Source: Acidobacteriota bacterium
GTDB taxonomy: Bacteria; Acidobacteriota; Polarisedimenticolia; JACPZX01
Direction of reading: 5' to 3'
Assembly (NCBI GenBank): GCA_016195325.1
Contig: JACPZX010000003.1
Location: forward strand, 1 to 64,000
Length of the DNA stretch: 64,000 bases
In this document: positions 8,601 to 17,491 of the stretch, piece after piece
Position numbering within the stretch: the first letter of the stretch is position 1
Layout: each line of letters begins with the position of its first letter
Program-made: the position numbers and the translations under genes
The notes under the pieces: generated by a model
The model's database searches: none
The model's input: only the letters and a program-made list of their open reading frames with translations
Told to the model about the DNA's origin: nothing

Positions 8601-9654
8601 ACGCCTCCTGGCGCGCGTGCATCGGTACACCATCGACAGGCTCCGGAAGGAGATCGAGCCGGTCAGCGCGGCGGTCTTCTGGCGTTTCCTCGCCTCCTGG
8701 CAGCACGTCGACGACGAGCACAGGGTCGAGGGGCCGCGCGGCGTCGTCGAGGTGGTCCGGCAGCTCGCCGGGTTCGAGATCCCGGCGGCGGCGTGGGAGT
8801 CGGGAGTGCTGCCGGCGCGCGTGAAGGGGTTCCGCCAGGAGTGGCTCGACCAGGTCACCCTCTCGGGCGAGGTCGTCTGGGGGAGGATCTGGGGGGCGGG
8901 CAACGCCCCGGTGCGGATCGCGCCGATCTGTTTGCTGCCGCGCGACGAGATCGATCAGTGGATGGCGATGGCCGCGGCCCCCGCGGACACACCGTCGCTC
9001 CTCTCCGGGCAGGAGGTCGGCGCCCTCTCGGCGCATGCGCTCGCGCCGCTCGAGGCGCTGCGCGCGCGCGGGGCGCTCTTCACGCAGGAGTTGGAGAGGA
9101 TCACCGGAGCTTTGCCGTCACACCTCGAGATGGGGCTCGCCGAGCTGATCGCCAACGGCGTCGTCACCTGCGACTCGTTCAGCGGCCTGAGGCGCCTCCT
9201 CAAGCCGCCGCACGAGCGGCACACGCCGGCGGGAGGATTGCCGCTGGTGCCGGCGGGTCGGTGGAGCCTGCTGCGGCCGGCGTCATCTCCCGTCGAGCCT
9301 CTCGCCCCCGATGGCGCGGCCGAGTTCGTGGCGCGGCGCCTTCTCGATCGCTACGGCGTCGTCTTCCGGCGCATTCTTGTCAGAGAGAAAATCCCGGTTC
9401 CGTGGCGCGACATCGTGCGCGTGTTGCGACGCCTTGAGCTGCGCGGCGACGCCCGAGGCGGTCGCTTCGTCGCGGGGTTCGCGGGGGAGCAGTACGCGTC
9501 GCCCGGCGCCGTCGAGCTGCTCCGCCGCGTCAGGACACGACCGGCCGGCGAGCCGGCGCAGGTCGCGGCGGGGGATCCGCTGAACCTCCAGGGGATCCTC
9601 ACCCCCGACGAGCGGATCGCCTCGTCTGCGAGACGGCGGGTGAAGGTGGGGTGA
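5698..9654 (+). CDS. lhr: Lhr-type large DEAD/DEAH helicase
   Basis: A 1318-residue superfamily 2 helicase. Walker A APTGSGKT is at 42-49, the DEIH box at 161-164, the SAT motif (GLSATQKP) near 200, and motif VI QRVGRAGH about 150 residues later. After the two RecA domains come a winged helix and the Lhr-specific domain (Lhr core), followed by a long C-terminal extension with repeated helical units, as in full-length bacterial Lhr. Lhr unwinds RNA:DNA hybrids with 3' to 5' polarity and is linked to DNA repair. It is monocistronic and ends exactly against the stop of the convergent RapA-like gene, with no room for a terminator. The start follows a plausible leader and gives the usual N-terminus. 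Confidence 0.93.
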   Translation: MPLTPFHPAVREWFRSHLGEPSAPQREGWPLIREGRHTLIAAPTGSGKTLAAFLWAIDDLLRRGSDLADETRVLYISPLKALGNDVQKNLDAPLAEIRALDLFLPEIRVLVRTGDTASSVRAAMMKRPPHILVTTPESLYIMLTSAGGRKMLEHVRTVIVDEIHAVAGSKRGAHLALSLERLEALTGPGLQRIGLSATQKPLEQVGRLLVGRDREVALVDTGHRRDLDLAVEIPDSPLATVCSHETWGEVYSRMAALIQEHRTTLVFVNTRKLAERIAARLTDLLGKDAVTSHHGSLARERRLDAEQRLKSGSLRALVATASLELGIDIGDADLVIQAGVTPSIAVLLQRVGRAGHALSRTPKGRVFPLTQDELACAAALMLAVREGDLDRTPQPGAPLDILAQQIVAACVAESWDEDALFAAFTRAWPYRDLSRADFDAAVALHTGGRLSLLHRDGVNGRLRATKRARLVAITSGGAIPDTADYRVLLEPEGLPVGSVHEDFAVEANAGDIFQLGNASWQILKVEPGIVRVADAKGAPPTLPFWLGEAPARTRELSEHLSRVRENGADAAWLERETGMSPGASRQLAEYLGPAAVALGGAPTTRRVVAERFFDEAGGMQLILHAPFGGRINRAWGLALRKRICRGFGFELQAAANEEAILISLGPQHSFPLEEIFDFLHPSTVRDVLVQALLAAPLFMTRWRWNVSRALVLPRTQGGGKRVPSPLMRMRADDLLMQAFPQVLACGETLPPGDIPIPWEQPIVRQTIEDALHEAMDIDGLVDVLTGLRDGTIERAAIDTPEPSPFALGILNAMPYAFLDDAPLEERRTQAVLTRRGLDPKLADTLGALDEDAVDRVREEAWPQPESAEELHEALLWMGYVTHPEAAASGWTAWIEELTGARRVVAESDRFFAAETPRDPKSLLRGRLEALGPVFLEAGSDDYAHAMALESEGSVMRCRLGGRTLWCERRLLARVHRYTIDRLRKEIEPVSAAVFWRFLASWQHVDDEHRVEGPRGVVEVVRQLAGFEIPAAAWESGVLPARVKGFRQEWLDQVTLSGEVVWGRIWGAGNAPVRIAPICLLPRDEIDQWMAMAAAPADTPSLLSGQEVGALSAHALAPLEALRARGALFTQELERITGALPSHLEMGLAELIANGVVTCDSFSGLRRLLKPPHERHTPAGGLPLVPAGRWSLLRPASSPVEPLAPDGAAEFVARRLLDRYGVVFRRILVREKIPVPWRDIVRVLRRLELRGDARGGRFVAGFAGEQYASPGAVELLRRVRTRPAGEPAQVAAGDPLNLQGILTPDERIASSARRRVKVG

Positions 9655-12183
9655 TCAGCTTCCCATCAGCACCGCCGCCACCGCGACGGGGCGATCGGCG
9701 CGGGGGAGCGCGGCGGCGAGGCGATCGATCGTCGCCGTCCAGCCGGGCTGCAAGGTCCACGTCTCGGGCTTCACGCGGCGCGTCTTCAGGGGACGCCGCG
9801 TGAGGAGCTCGGCCCACTCGGGGCGATCCTTCCCGTCGAGATCCACGACCACCGCCTCGAAGGCCGGGCCGGTCTTGTAGATCGCGAGGAGGGCGAAGCC
9901 GGTCTCCCCCGTCCCCTCCACGTGGAAGAGAGCGACGCGACCCCGCGGGCTCTCCTCGAGATCGGCGAGGATCCCCTCGACGAGCGCCTGCCCCGAGGCG
10001 AAGAAGTCGATCGACTCGTCGGCCACCGCCTCCTCGCGGTTGAAGGAGCCCAGCCAGGTCGAGCCCGCCGCGACCCCGGGGAGGCGATCGACGCGGGCGT
10101 GGTTCCCGAACTCGATGTACCAGGTGGCGCGGCCGCGCTTCTCGTCGGTGCGGAAGCCGAGGCGCTCGCACGCCGCGACGATCGTCTCGGCGGTCAGCTC
10201 CTCGAGGTGATCGGGGAGGCGCGCGAAGATCGCCTCGGCCATCTCCGGGCGGTACGGATCGCGGTGCAGCTCGTGGTACGCCGCCTCCTGCACGCGCGTC
10301 CGGGCCTCCTTCGCCTCCTGCACCACCCCGGCGAAGAGCGTTGGCGCGATCTCGCCGGCCTCCTCGAGCGCCGCGCGCTCGATGGCCGTCCCCACGTGCG
10401 AGAGCTCACGCTCGAGGCCCCCCATGGGCGCGCGGAAGAGGCCGATCTCCTCGTACAGGCGCGCGATCGCCGCGCCGAGGCCGGCCGGCGGACGGAAGTA
10501 GACGATCTCCACGGGGATCGTGCGCCCGATCCGGTCGAGGCGGCCGATGCGCTGCTCGACGAGCGAGGCGTTCCACGGAAGGTCGAAGAGGATGAGGCGG
10601 CGGCAGAACTCGAAGTTGCGCCCCTCGCCGCCGCACTCGGTCGAGATAAGGATCGAGGGCCCTCCTCTCAGGCGGAACTGCGCCACCTCGATGTCGCGCT
10701 GCACGGGGGAGAGGCTCTCGTGGAAGACGCCGACGCGCATGCCGGTGACCGTCGAGATGGCCGAGCGCAGCATCTCGAGCCCCTCGCGCTGCGCCACGAA
10801 GATGAGCGTCTTGTCACCCGCTCCCCACCACGCCGAGGCCTGGCGGGTGATCCACGCGACGCGCGGATCGGCCTGCTTCGCCTTCCGCGCGAGGGAGCGG
10901 CCTTCCGTCTCGTCGGGACCGAGGAGCCCCTCGATCGCCGCCCCCGACGAGAGGGCGCGCTCGATGCGCCCCGCCTTCTTCCGCCGCGCGACGGGATCGC
11001 CGGCCGGGATCGCGCGCATCGCACCCTCCAGGTCGGCGAGGATCCTCCACGCGCCCTTCTCGATGTCCACGGGGGCGCCCTGTCGCGGCGGGAGGCCGCC
11101 GATGTCGTCGCGCCGCGTCGACGAGGTGCACGGCGGAAGGGGGACACGGCCGCTGAGCCGCGTCTCGAACGGGCTCCCCTCGGGGAACTCCTCCGGGCGC
11201 AGGAGCTGGAGCAGCCGGAAGAATCCGTGCGCGTCATCCTCGAGCGGCGTCGCCGTCAACAGGAGCGTGTGCCTCCCGAGCGCGGCGATCGGCGCGACGG
11301 CGCGGTACGCGGGATTTCCCGGATGGCCGGGGGGGCGCTCGAGGCGGTGCGCCTCGTCCACGACCAGGAGATCGATGCCGGCGGCGACGGCGTGCTCGGC
11401 GAGCTTCGAATGCCTGACGAGCGTCTCGAGGCCGATGACGGCGTGCTCGTGCGTCTCGAAGGGGTTGAACCCGGGGCCGAAGTCGCGCGCGACGTCGCTG
11501 AGGCGCTGATCGTCGAGAAGGACGAAGACCTGGTGGTACTTCCGCCACAGCTCGCCGAGCCACTGCACGGTCAGCGTCTCCGGCGCCACCACCAGGGTGC
11601 GGCGCGCGCGCCCGGTGCGCACGAGGTGGTTGAGGATCAGGCACGCCTCGACCGTCTTGCCGAGGCCGACCTCGTCGGCGAGGAGCCAGCGGACCGGATC
11701 GCTCCGCGCCGCGCGCTCGGCGACGTAGAGCTGGTGAGGGAAGAGATGGATGCGGCCGCCGAGGAACGAGCCGAGGCCGTCGGCCTCGCGGAGCGCCGCG
11801 AGGTGCAGGGCGTCGAGACGGTTCGAGAAGTCCTCGATCGGATCGACCTCCCCCGCCGCGAGCCGATCGAAGAGGCCGCGGCTGGAGGCGACGGGCCAGA
11901 GATCCGCGGCCGGCAGGGCCCGGCCGTCGGCGAGGCGGAAGGTCCCGTCGTCGAGCGCCGCCTCGATGGTCACGAGGTCCCCGGACGGTCCCAGGCGCGC
12001 CGCGCCGCCCGGCTCGAGCCGGATCGGCGCGAGGGCGTCCGAGCTCAGCGCGAAGCGCATCGTGCTCCCCGCCGCGGGGAACTCGACCTCCATCATGCGG
12101 CCGTCCACCCGCGCGACGCGCCCGGTGCCGAGGTCGGGATTGAACCGGTGCGTGAGGCGATCCCCGGCCTTCCACTCCGTCAC
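9655..12183 (-). CDS. rapA: RapA-like SNF2-family helicase (RNA polymerase recycling factor type)
   Basis: An 842-residue protein. An N-terminal beta-rich region of about 95 residues (WKAGDRLTHRFNPDLGTGRV) resembles the Tudor-like repeats of RapA. The SNF2 motor follows: Walker A in ADEVGLGKT (169-177), DEAH at 276-279, LLTATPLEDD, and motif VI QRIGRLDRIGR. The C-terminal third carries the RapA-type linker and activator-like region. RapA frees RNA polymerase after termination. At 842 aa it is shorter than the 968-aa enterobacterial protein. GTG start chosen because it overlaps the stop of the upstream MutS-like gene by 4 bases (GTGA), which implies translational coupling. A generic SNF2 helicase is the alternative. 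Confidence 0.85.
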   Translation of the reverse strand: MTEWKAGDRLTHRFNPDLGTGRVARVDGRMMEVEFPAAGSTMRFALSSDALAPIRLEPGGAARLGPSGDLVTIEAALDDGTFRLADGRALPAADLWPVASSRGLFDRLAAGEVDPIEDFSNRLDALHLAALREADGLGSFLGGRIHLFPHQLYVAERAARSDPVRWLLADEVGLGKTVEACLILNHLVRTGRARRTLVVAPETLTVQWLGELWRKYHQVFVLLDDQRLSDVARDFGPGFNPFETHEHAVIGLETLVRHSKLAEHAVAAGIDLLVVDEAHRLERPPGHPGNPAYRAVAPIAALGRHTLLLTATPLEDDAHGFFRLLQLLRPEEFPEGSPFETRLSGRVPLPPCTSSTRRDDIGGLPPRQGAPVDIEKGAWRILADLEGAMRAIPAGDPVARRKKAGRIERALSSGAAIEGLLGPDETEGRSLARKAKQADPRVAWITRQASAWWGAGDKTLIFVAQREGLEMLRSAISTVTGMRVGVFHESLSPVQRDIEVAQFRLRGGPSILISTECGGEGRNFEFCRRLILFDLPWNASLVEQRIGRLDRIGRTIPVEIVYFRPPAGLGAAIARLYEEIGLFRAPMGGLERELSHVGTAIERAALEEAGEIAPTLFAGVVQEAKEARTRVQEAAYHELHRDPYRPEMAEAIFARLPDHLEELTAETIVAACERLGFRTDEKRGRATWYIEFGNHARVDRLPGVAAGSTWLGSFNREEAVADESIDFFASGQALVEGILADLEESPRGRVALFHVEGTGETGFALLAIYKTGPAFEAVVVDLDGKDRPEWAELLTRRPLKTRRVKPETWTLQPGWTATIDRLAAALPRADRPVAVAAVLMGS

Positions 12184-14018
12184 GGCGCGGACCGCCGCGC
12201 GCCGCTCCCCTCGGGGGCCTCCTCGACGTCGAGCCCCACGGCGCGCATCAGCGCGATGCCGTTGCTCTTCGTGACGACGCCGGCGCGCATGACGTAGTCG
12301 AAGGTGATCTTCCCTCCTTCGATGTGATCCTCGAAGTGGACGTTGCGGGCCGCGGCGGCAGGAAAGTCGGCGATGTGAGCGAGGGCGAGGTCGTGCGTCG
12401 TGATGAGGCCGATCGAGCGGCGCGCCGACAGACTCCGCACGATCGCCTCGGCGCCGATCCGCCGATCGTGCGAGTTCGTCCCGTGGAGCATCTCGTCGAT
12501 CAGGAAGAGGGCCGGAAGGGGACCTGAGGTGAGATCGACGATGAGCCTCAGGCGCGTGATCTCGGCGTAGAAGCGGGACGTGCCGGCCTGGAGCGAGTCG
12601 TGGATCCGGATCGACGCGCCGATCGCGACCGGCGACACGCGCAGCGACGCCGCGCGCACCTTCCCGCCCGCCAGCGCGAGGATCGTGTTGATGCCGACGG
12701 ATCTGAGCAGAGTGCTCTTCCCCGACATGTTCGAGCCGCTCACGACCAGGACGCGCGAGCTTCCGCCGAGGGTCACGTCGTTGCGCACGCACGATCCGTC
12801 GGCGAGGAGCGGGTGGCCCAGGGCCCGCGCCTCGAAGACCGCGCCGCCCTCGGCGATCTCCGGATGGACGCACTCCGGATTCTCGTACGCGTGCGCCGCC
12901 AGGGACGACAGGGCCTCGATCTCCCCCGCGGCGTCGAGCCACCGCTTCACGACGCCGCCGGATCTCTCCCGCCAGGCCTCGACGGCGAGCGCGAGGTGCG
13001 TCGTCCAGAGGATCGCCGCGGCGAAGGGGGCGAAGAGCTGGTTGCGCCGCGACTCGAGCATCTCGACGAGCCGCCCGAGGCGCGCGATGCGGCGCGACGG
13101 GGGCTCTCCGTCCACCTCGAGGGCGGCTTTCAGCGCGGCGAGGTGGGGCGCGTCGAAGCGCTCGCGCTCGAGCCGCTCGAGGACGAGGGAGAGGATCTGG
13201 AGCTCGCGCCCCGCGCGCTCCACACCCGCCACGACGTGATCGACGTCCTTCGAGATCCGCCGCACGAAGATCGCCTCGGCGATCGCGACGAGAAGGAGCG
13301 GGAGGACGCTGGTGAAGCCGAGCAGCCACCCCCCCGCCGAGAGGAATCCGAGGATGGAGAGGACGGCGGCGACGGCGCGCGTCGGCCTCGCGGGGATGCG
13401 CCGGGGCTCGGCGCTCCATGCCGCGAGCTCCTGGGGGTGCGCGTCGGCCTCCACGTCGTCGCCGAGGACGGCGAGGTCCTCGCGGAGATCGATCCGGCGC
13501 TCGAGATCCCGCACCGCCTCCTGTCGCGACCGGATGGCTCCGGGCGCCGCCGGGGCGAGAAGCCACGACGCGAGCGCCGCCCGCCCCGCCGAGGTGCGCG
13601 CGGCGCAGAGAAGCTCGAACAGCGATCCTCGCCCGAAGAGATCCAGATCGGCCGCGTAGAGATGCGCCTCGTCGAGGAAGCGCTCCCCCGTCTCGCCCGC
13701 GCCGATCCAGAGGTGATCGAGGCGCGCGATCCCCTTCTCGTAGAAGGCCGCCGCCCGCTCGACCCGCTGCTTCGCCTGGATCACGCGATCGTGGCGCGCG
13801 ACGAGAAGCGCGAAGAGAGCGACGGGCGCGGCGAGCCACCAGGCGCTTAGGGTGTCTTCGTGGAACGCGAGCCACCCGACGACGACGGCGGCCACGGCGA
13901 TCGCGAGGCGCCCGTTGGCGATGGCGAGCTCGACGCGCGCGAGCTTCGCCGCGGCGCCCCGCCTCTCGGCGAGCCGGCGCTCGTAGACGTCGCGGGGCGT
14001 TTCGGGTGCGGGGTTCAC
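12180..14018 (-). CDS. Membrane-anchored MutS-family ATPase
   Basis: A 612-residue protein ending in a MutS-type ATPase domain: Walker A GSNMSGKST at 428-436, a Walker B region ALFLIDEMLHGTNSHDR, and a conserved ITTHD switch. The N-terminal mismatch-recognition domain of MutS is absent. Instead there are hydrophobic helices at about 37-75 and 213-252 and a MutS-core-like helical region between 260 and 400. This is the architecture of small MutS homologues with two membrane regions, whose function is not established. It is the first gene of a two-gene operon with the RapA-like helicase. It diverges from ahpC. Confidence 0.88.
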   Translation of the reverse strand: MNPAPETPRDVYERRLAERRGAAAKLARVELAIANGRLAIAVAAVVVGWLAFHEDTLSAWWLAAPVALFALLVARHDRVIQAKQRVERAAAFYEKGIARLDHLWIGAGETGERFLDEAHLYAADLDLFGRGSLFELLCAARTSAGRAALASWLLAPAAPGAIRSRQEAVRDLERRIDLREDLAVLGDDVEADAHPQELAAWSAEPRRIPARPTRAVAAVLSILGFLSAGGWLLGFTSVLPLLLVAIAEAIFVRRISKDVDHVVAGVERAGRELQILSLVLERLERERFDAPHLAALKAALEVDGEPPSRRIARLGRLVEMLESRRNQLFAPFAAAILWTTHLALAVEAWRERSGGVVKRWLDAAGEIEALSSLAAHAYENPECVHPEIAEGGAVFEARALGHPLLADGSCVRNDVTLGGSSRVLVVSGSNMSGKSTLLRSVGINTILALAGGKVRAASLRVSPVAIGASIRIHDSLQAGTSRFYAEITRLRLIVDLTSGPLPALFLIDEMLHGTNSHDRRIGAEAIVRSLSARRSIGLITTHDLALAHIADFPAAAARNVHFEDHIEGGKITFDYVMRAGVVTKSNGIALMRAVGLDVEEAPEGSGARRSAP

Positions 14019-14053
14019 CCGGCGATGTTAGATCATCACCGGCTCGCACCGTC

Positions 14054-14083
14054 TTGCGACCGGCGGGGCGCGCGGCCTAGAAT
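14054..14083 (+). promoter_or_regulatory. Putative promoter of ahpC
   Basis: TTGCGA (14054-14059), an 18-base spacer and TAGAAT (14078-14083) lie 48 bases before the GTG of ahpC. A strong AGGAGG ribosome site follows at 14116-14121. No OxyR or PerR box was recognised. Confidence 0.55.
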
Positions 14084-14130
14084 GACGTCTCGATCCAACC
14101 CGTCCAACACCCAACAGGAGGAATACCCAA

Positions 14131-14724
14131 GTGAGCGTTCTCGTCCAAAAGCCCGCTCCGGCCTTCACGGCCGACGCGGTCATGCCCGATGGAAGCTTCA
14201 AGTCGGTGTCGCTGTCCGACTACAAGGGGAAGTACGTCATCCTCTTCTTCTACCCGCTCGATTTCACGTTCGTCTGCCCGACGGAGATCATCGCCTTCTC
14301 CGAGAGGAACGCCGCGTTCCAGGAGCTCGGCGTGCAGATCCTCGGCTGCTCGGTGGACAGCAAGTTCAGCCACCTGGCGTGGCGCGAGAGGCCCCGGAAG
14401 GACGGCGGCATCGGCGATGTGAAGTACCCGATCCTCGCCGACCTCAACAAGAAGATCGCCTCGGACTACGACGTCCTGCTCGGCGGAGGCGTCGCGCTCC
14501 GTGGCCTCTTCCTGATCGACAAGGAGGGCGTCGTGCGGCACCAGGTGGTCAACGACCTGCCGCTCGGCCGCAGCATCGACGAGGCCCTGCGCATGGTGAA
14601 AGCGCTGCAGTTCGTGGACCAGCACGGCGGCGAGGTCTGTCCCGCCGACTGGAACGAGGGGAAGGCCGCGATGAAGGCCGACCCGAAGAAGAGCAAGGAG
14701 TTCTTCGGCAAGACCTACGCCTGA
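14131..14724 (+). CDS. ahpC: Peroxiredoxin, AhpC-type 2-Cys
   Basis: A 197-residue typical 2-Cys peroxiredoxin that reduces H2O2 and organic hydroperoxides in the cytoplasm. The peroxidatic Cys 49 lies in FTFVCPTEI and the resolving Cys 170 in GGEVCPADW. The [15 protein letters not shown] segment matches the GGLG-type loop region of the family. The GTG start follows AGGAGG by 9 bases and gives the standard N-terminus [11 protein letters not shown]. No ahpF-like reductase is adjacent, so thioredoxin or the flavoprotein systems elsewhere must reduce it. A strong hairpin terminator follows the stop. Confidence 0.95.
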   Translation: MSVLVQKPAPAFTADAVMPDGSFKSVSLSDYKGKYVILFFYPLDFTFVCPTEIIAFSERNAAFQELGVQILGCSVDSKFSHLAWRERPRKDGGIGDVKYPILADLNKKIASDYDVLLGGGVALRGLFLIDKEGVVRHQVVNDLPLGRSIDEALRMVKALQFVDQHGGEVCPADWNEGKAAMKADPKKSKEFFGKTYA

Positions 14725-14730
14725 AACGAA

Positions 14731-14771
14731 GAAGGCCGCCTCCGCGCGTTCCTCGCGCCGAGGCGGCCTTC
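14731..14771. terminator. Bidirectional hairpin terminator between ahpC and asnA
   Basis: GAAGGCCGCCTC and GAGGCGGCCTTC form a perfect 12-bp stem with a 17-base loop. It is followed by GTGTTT on the plus strand and by TTCGTTTC on the minus strand. It lies between two convergent genes, 6 bases after the ahpC stop and 12 bases beyond the asnA stop. Confidence 0.85.
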
Positions 14772-14783
14772 GTGTTTCCGGGG

Positions 14784-15915
14784 CTACTCGAGCACGAAGA
14801 TGTTGCGCTTGCGGCACATCTCCTTCAGAACGTTCGGCCACACCGTGACGCTCACCTCCCCGAGGTGAGCCTTGCGCAGGATCAGCATCTGGGTGCGGGA
14901 CTGGCCGATGCCGCCGCCGATGCTCAGCGGCAGCTCGTTCTTCGCGATCGCCCGGTGGTACGGGAGCTCGAGGAGCTTCGTCTGGCCCGTCAGCTCGAGC
15001 TGCTGCTTCAGGCTCGCCGCGTTGACGCGGATCCCCATCGACGTCAGCTCGTGCCGCCTCTTCGTGACCGGGTTCCAGACCAGGATGTCGCCGTTGAGGC
15101 CGTGCGCCGGCTTGCCGGCTGAGGTGACGGTCTCGGTGACCCAGTCGTCGTAGTCGGCGGCGCGCATCTCGTGAGGGTAGCCGTCGGCGAGGGTCCAGCC
15201 GATCCCCACGATGAAGATGGCGGGGTGCTTCCTGAGCATCTCGGTCTCCCGCTGCTTGCGCGGCAGATCGGGGAAGCGATCGAGGATCTCCTCGGCGTGG
15301 AAGAACTCGATCTCGTCGGGAAGAACCGGGTACCGCTCGTCGCGCAGATCGGGGAAGAGCCGGTGCGCGTGCTCCTCGGCCCCTTTGAGGACGCGCCAGA
15401 TCTTCCGCACCGTCGACTTCAGGTAGCCGAGGTTCCGATCCTCGGACGTGATCGCCCTCTCCCAATCCCACTGATCGACGTAGGCGCTGTGGTCGTGGTC
15501 GAGGAAGTAGTCCTTGCGCACCGCCCGCATGTCGGTGCAGAGCCCCTCGCCGGGCCCGAGCTCGAGCTGCTCGAGGGCGACCCTCTTCCACTTCGTCGCC
15601 GCCTGCACCACCTGGGCGACGATCGGGTTCTTCCCCGCGTCGTTCGAGATGTGGAACTGGACCGGCGTGCGCGAGCCGTCGCGATCGAGCATGTCGTTGA
15701 CGCCGCTCTCGACGTCGACGATGAGGGGGACCTTGCACCATGCTCAGGTTCAACGCCCGGCAGAGGCCTTCCTCGATGAATTCCTTGACGGCGAAGATCG
15801 CCGCCTGCGTCTCCCGCGGGGACAGGAGGGAGTGGTAGTTCGTCGGGAGGACGCGTTCGAGCTCTTCGTAGCTTCCAATTCCGGGACCGGCCAGATCGAG
15901 GGTCTTGTCGAGCAT
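14784..15915 (-). pseudogene. asnA: Aspartate-ammonia ligase AsnA, broken by a +1 frameshift
   Basis: The C-terminal 302 residues in one frame are unmistakably AsnA: YVDQWDWER, ADYDDWVTETV, GLNGDILVWNPV, LTSMGIRVNA and SIGGGIGQSR. The N-terminal ~60 residues (MLDKTLDLAG, NYHSLLSPRETQAAIF) lie upstream in another frame. The junction reads ATG GTG CAAG GTC CCC; removing one C (G at 15735 on the plus strand) restores a continuous M-V-K-V-P-L-I-V-D-V-E-S-G reading and a 376-residue enzyme. AsnA makes asparagine from aspartate, ammonia and ATP. No other codon in the gene looks damaged, so this is either a recent lesion or a sequence error. Confidence 0.88.
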
Positions 15916-16070
15916 CGGCGGCTCCTACGGTCGAGGCGGGCGATTTGACTCCGGGCAGCGCGAGAGAGCGCAGCGCGCGCGCGGAAGCGCACCGGGCTTC
16001 TGGACATTGCCGGCATCCGGAAGGCGGCCTGCATGCGAGGTGCCAGCGCCGGGGCGGCGAGGGAGGCGCG

Positions 16071-16535
16071 CTACGGGGTCCCGGGCTCGAACTCCTGGTT
16101 GCCGAACCACGCCGCCTCTCCGGGTCGGCGCACCACGTTGAACCCGAAGTTCGTCGCCTGGTGGCAGGCGTTGCAGCCGCCCGTCAACGCATCGAAGGCG
16201 ATCGTGAAGGTGCTGACGTCGTGCGCGGCGATGGCCTTTCGAAGATCGGCCATCGGCTTCGTCATGACCTTCGGCAGGACCTCGGTGAGCGGAAGGGGCG
16301 AGTCCTTGTGCGTGGGATGGAAGGCCACGACGTCGTCGAACCCTTCCTGCAGCTCGTCGAGCTCGTAGCCCGCGAGAGGCCAGTTGCCCGCCCGCCCCGC
16401 GAACCAGAGCTTGGCGTGCCGCATCTGCGTCAACGTCATCAGTTCGCCGAGTCCGGGCGGCGCCGTCCGCGCGCACCCCGCAATCCCGCACGCCACGGCG
16501 GCCCCGGCCACGATCGCGCGCGACCGCGCGGTCAT
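16071..16535 (-). CDS. Putative cytochrome c-type lipoprotein (single CxxCH)
   Basis: A 154-residue exported protein. The N-terminal MTARSRAIVAGAAVACGIAGC has a hydrophobic core followed by a lipobox (GIAGC), so Cys 21 would be lipidated. A single haem-binding CNACH motif lies in LTGGCNACHQATNF near residue 120. The central region with RHAKLWFAGRAGNWPLAGY is typical of small cytochrome c proteins of unknown role often seen in Bacteroidetes- and Acidobacteria-like genomes. The ATG overlaps the stop of the hydrolase gene (ATGA). It is the last gene of a three-gene operon. A non-haem role is unlikely given CxxCH. Confidence 0.75.
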   Translation of the reverse strand: MTARSRAIVAGAAVACGIAGCARTAPPGLGELMTLTQMRHAKLWFAGRAGNWPLAGYELDELQEGFDDVVAFHPTHKDSPLPLTEVLPKVMTKPMADLRKAIAAHDVSTFTIAFDALTGGCNACHQATNFGFNVVRRPGEAAWFGNQEFEPGTP

Positions 16536-17491
16536 CGGGGCCGCACGAGGAGCAGCTTCCCGCGCTCGTCCATTCGGCGCGTCGGGATCCTGTCGCGATC
16601 GATGTCGCCGCGGATCGTCGCGAGGAGATCCTGCGTGAAGACGGGATCGCCGATGTGCCACGAGTGCGTGAACGATCCGAAATGGACTGCCTCGCTCTCG
16701 TCGAGCGTGCGGAAGTAGTCGCCGCAGTCGACGTCGACGGCCTTGCCGGGAGCGTCGTCGGGGAGCCCGACGCGGCCGACGCGGGGCGCCGTCCCGAGCC
16801 GCTTCATGTTCGAGAGCTTGAGGACGGAGTCGTACGGGTTCCAGTAGTTGGTCAGGCGCACGCAGTGCCGGTACACCGACTCCGAGGCGGAATCGGACGG
16901 CGACATCGAGGCGCTCGAGACGTCGCCGGCGATGAAAGCGATCTGGCTCACCGTCCAGTTGACGGCGGCGATCGCCCGCCGGTCGTCCGCGTCATCGAAG
17001 GCCTCGCGGATCACGTACGCCCCCGTCGAGTGCGCGAGGAGGTGGACGTTCATCCGGCAGTCGAGATCCTGCCGCGCCGCGAGGAGGCGGATCCCCTTGT
17101 CGACCAGCTCGAGAGCCGTCGCCTTCGCGTCGCTCCGATCCTCGAGATAGTTGAGGGCGCTCGCCGCGCTCGGCCAGTCGAACGAGACAATCGCCCCGGC
17201 GAAGCCAAGCCCTTCGAGATCGGCCCGGAGCCTCCTGTGCCGCTGCATCACGATCGCCTGGTCGTTGTTGTACCCGTGGATGAAGACGAGGATGTCGCCG
17301 TTGGCCCCCGCGGCGGCGGGAGGCTTCGCCTGCCGCTGGACGCGCCCCGCCCAGTCATCCTTCCCGATCGCGTGGCGCGGGGAAGGGTTCTTACCCGGCG
17401 GCACCACGAGGAAGGTGGACGGCCCCGGCTCGGATCCGAACTTCCCTCCCTCGACGTCGCGGACGCACAGAACGAAATCGCCAGGGTTCAT
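16532..17491 (-). CDS. Alpha/beta-hydrolase (DUF900-like)
   Basis: A 319-residue cytoplasmic protein with no signal peptide. The core looks like the DUF900 type: strand DILVFIHGYNND provides the oxyanion region, LLAHSTGAYVIREAF holds the nucleophile Ser in an AHSTG elbow, and a late His in FTHSWHIGD is a candidate catalytic His. Such proteins are predicted esterases or lipases with unknown substrates. The ATG overlaps the stop of the methyltransferase (ATGA), and its own stop overlaps the start of the cytochrome lipoprotein. Reading further upstream would run through the methyltransferase in a shadow frame, so the ATG at 17491 is preferred. Confidence 0.82.
   Translation of the reverse strand: MNPGDFVLCVRDVEGGKFGSEPGPSTFLVVPPGKNPSPRHAIGKDDWAGRVQRQAKPPAAAGANGDILVFIHGYNNDQAIVMQRHRRLRADLEGLGFAGAIVSFDWPSAASALNYLEDRSDAKATALELVDKGIRLLAARQDLDCRMNVHLLAHSTGAYVIREAFDDADDRRAIAAVNWTVSQIAFIAGDVSSASMSPSDSASESVYRHCVRLTNYWNPYDSVLKLSNMKRLGTAPRVGRVGLPDDAPGKAVDVDCGDYFRTLDESEAVHFGSFTHSWHIGDPVFTQDLLATIRGDIDRDRIPTRRMDERGKLLLVRPR

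Noticed and set aside
12184-14049. Upstream extension of the RapA-like frame
   Set aside because: It is the shadow of the MutS-like gene; GTG at 12183 overlaps that stop and fits the RapA N-terminus.
14784-15915. The asnA frame change as programmed frameshifting
   Set aside because: No slippery heptamer or downstream structure is seen, and the family is not known to use it.
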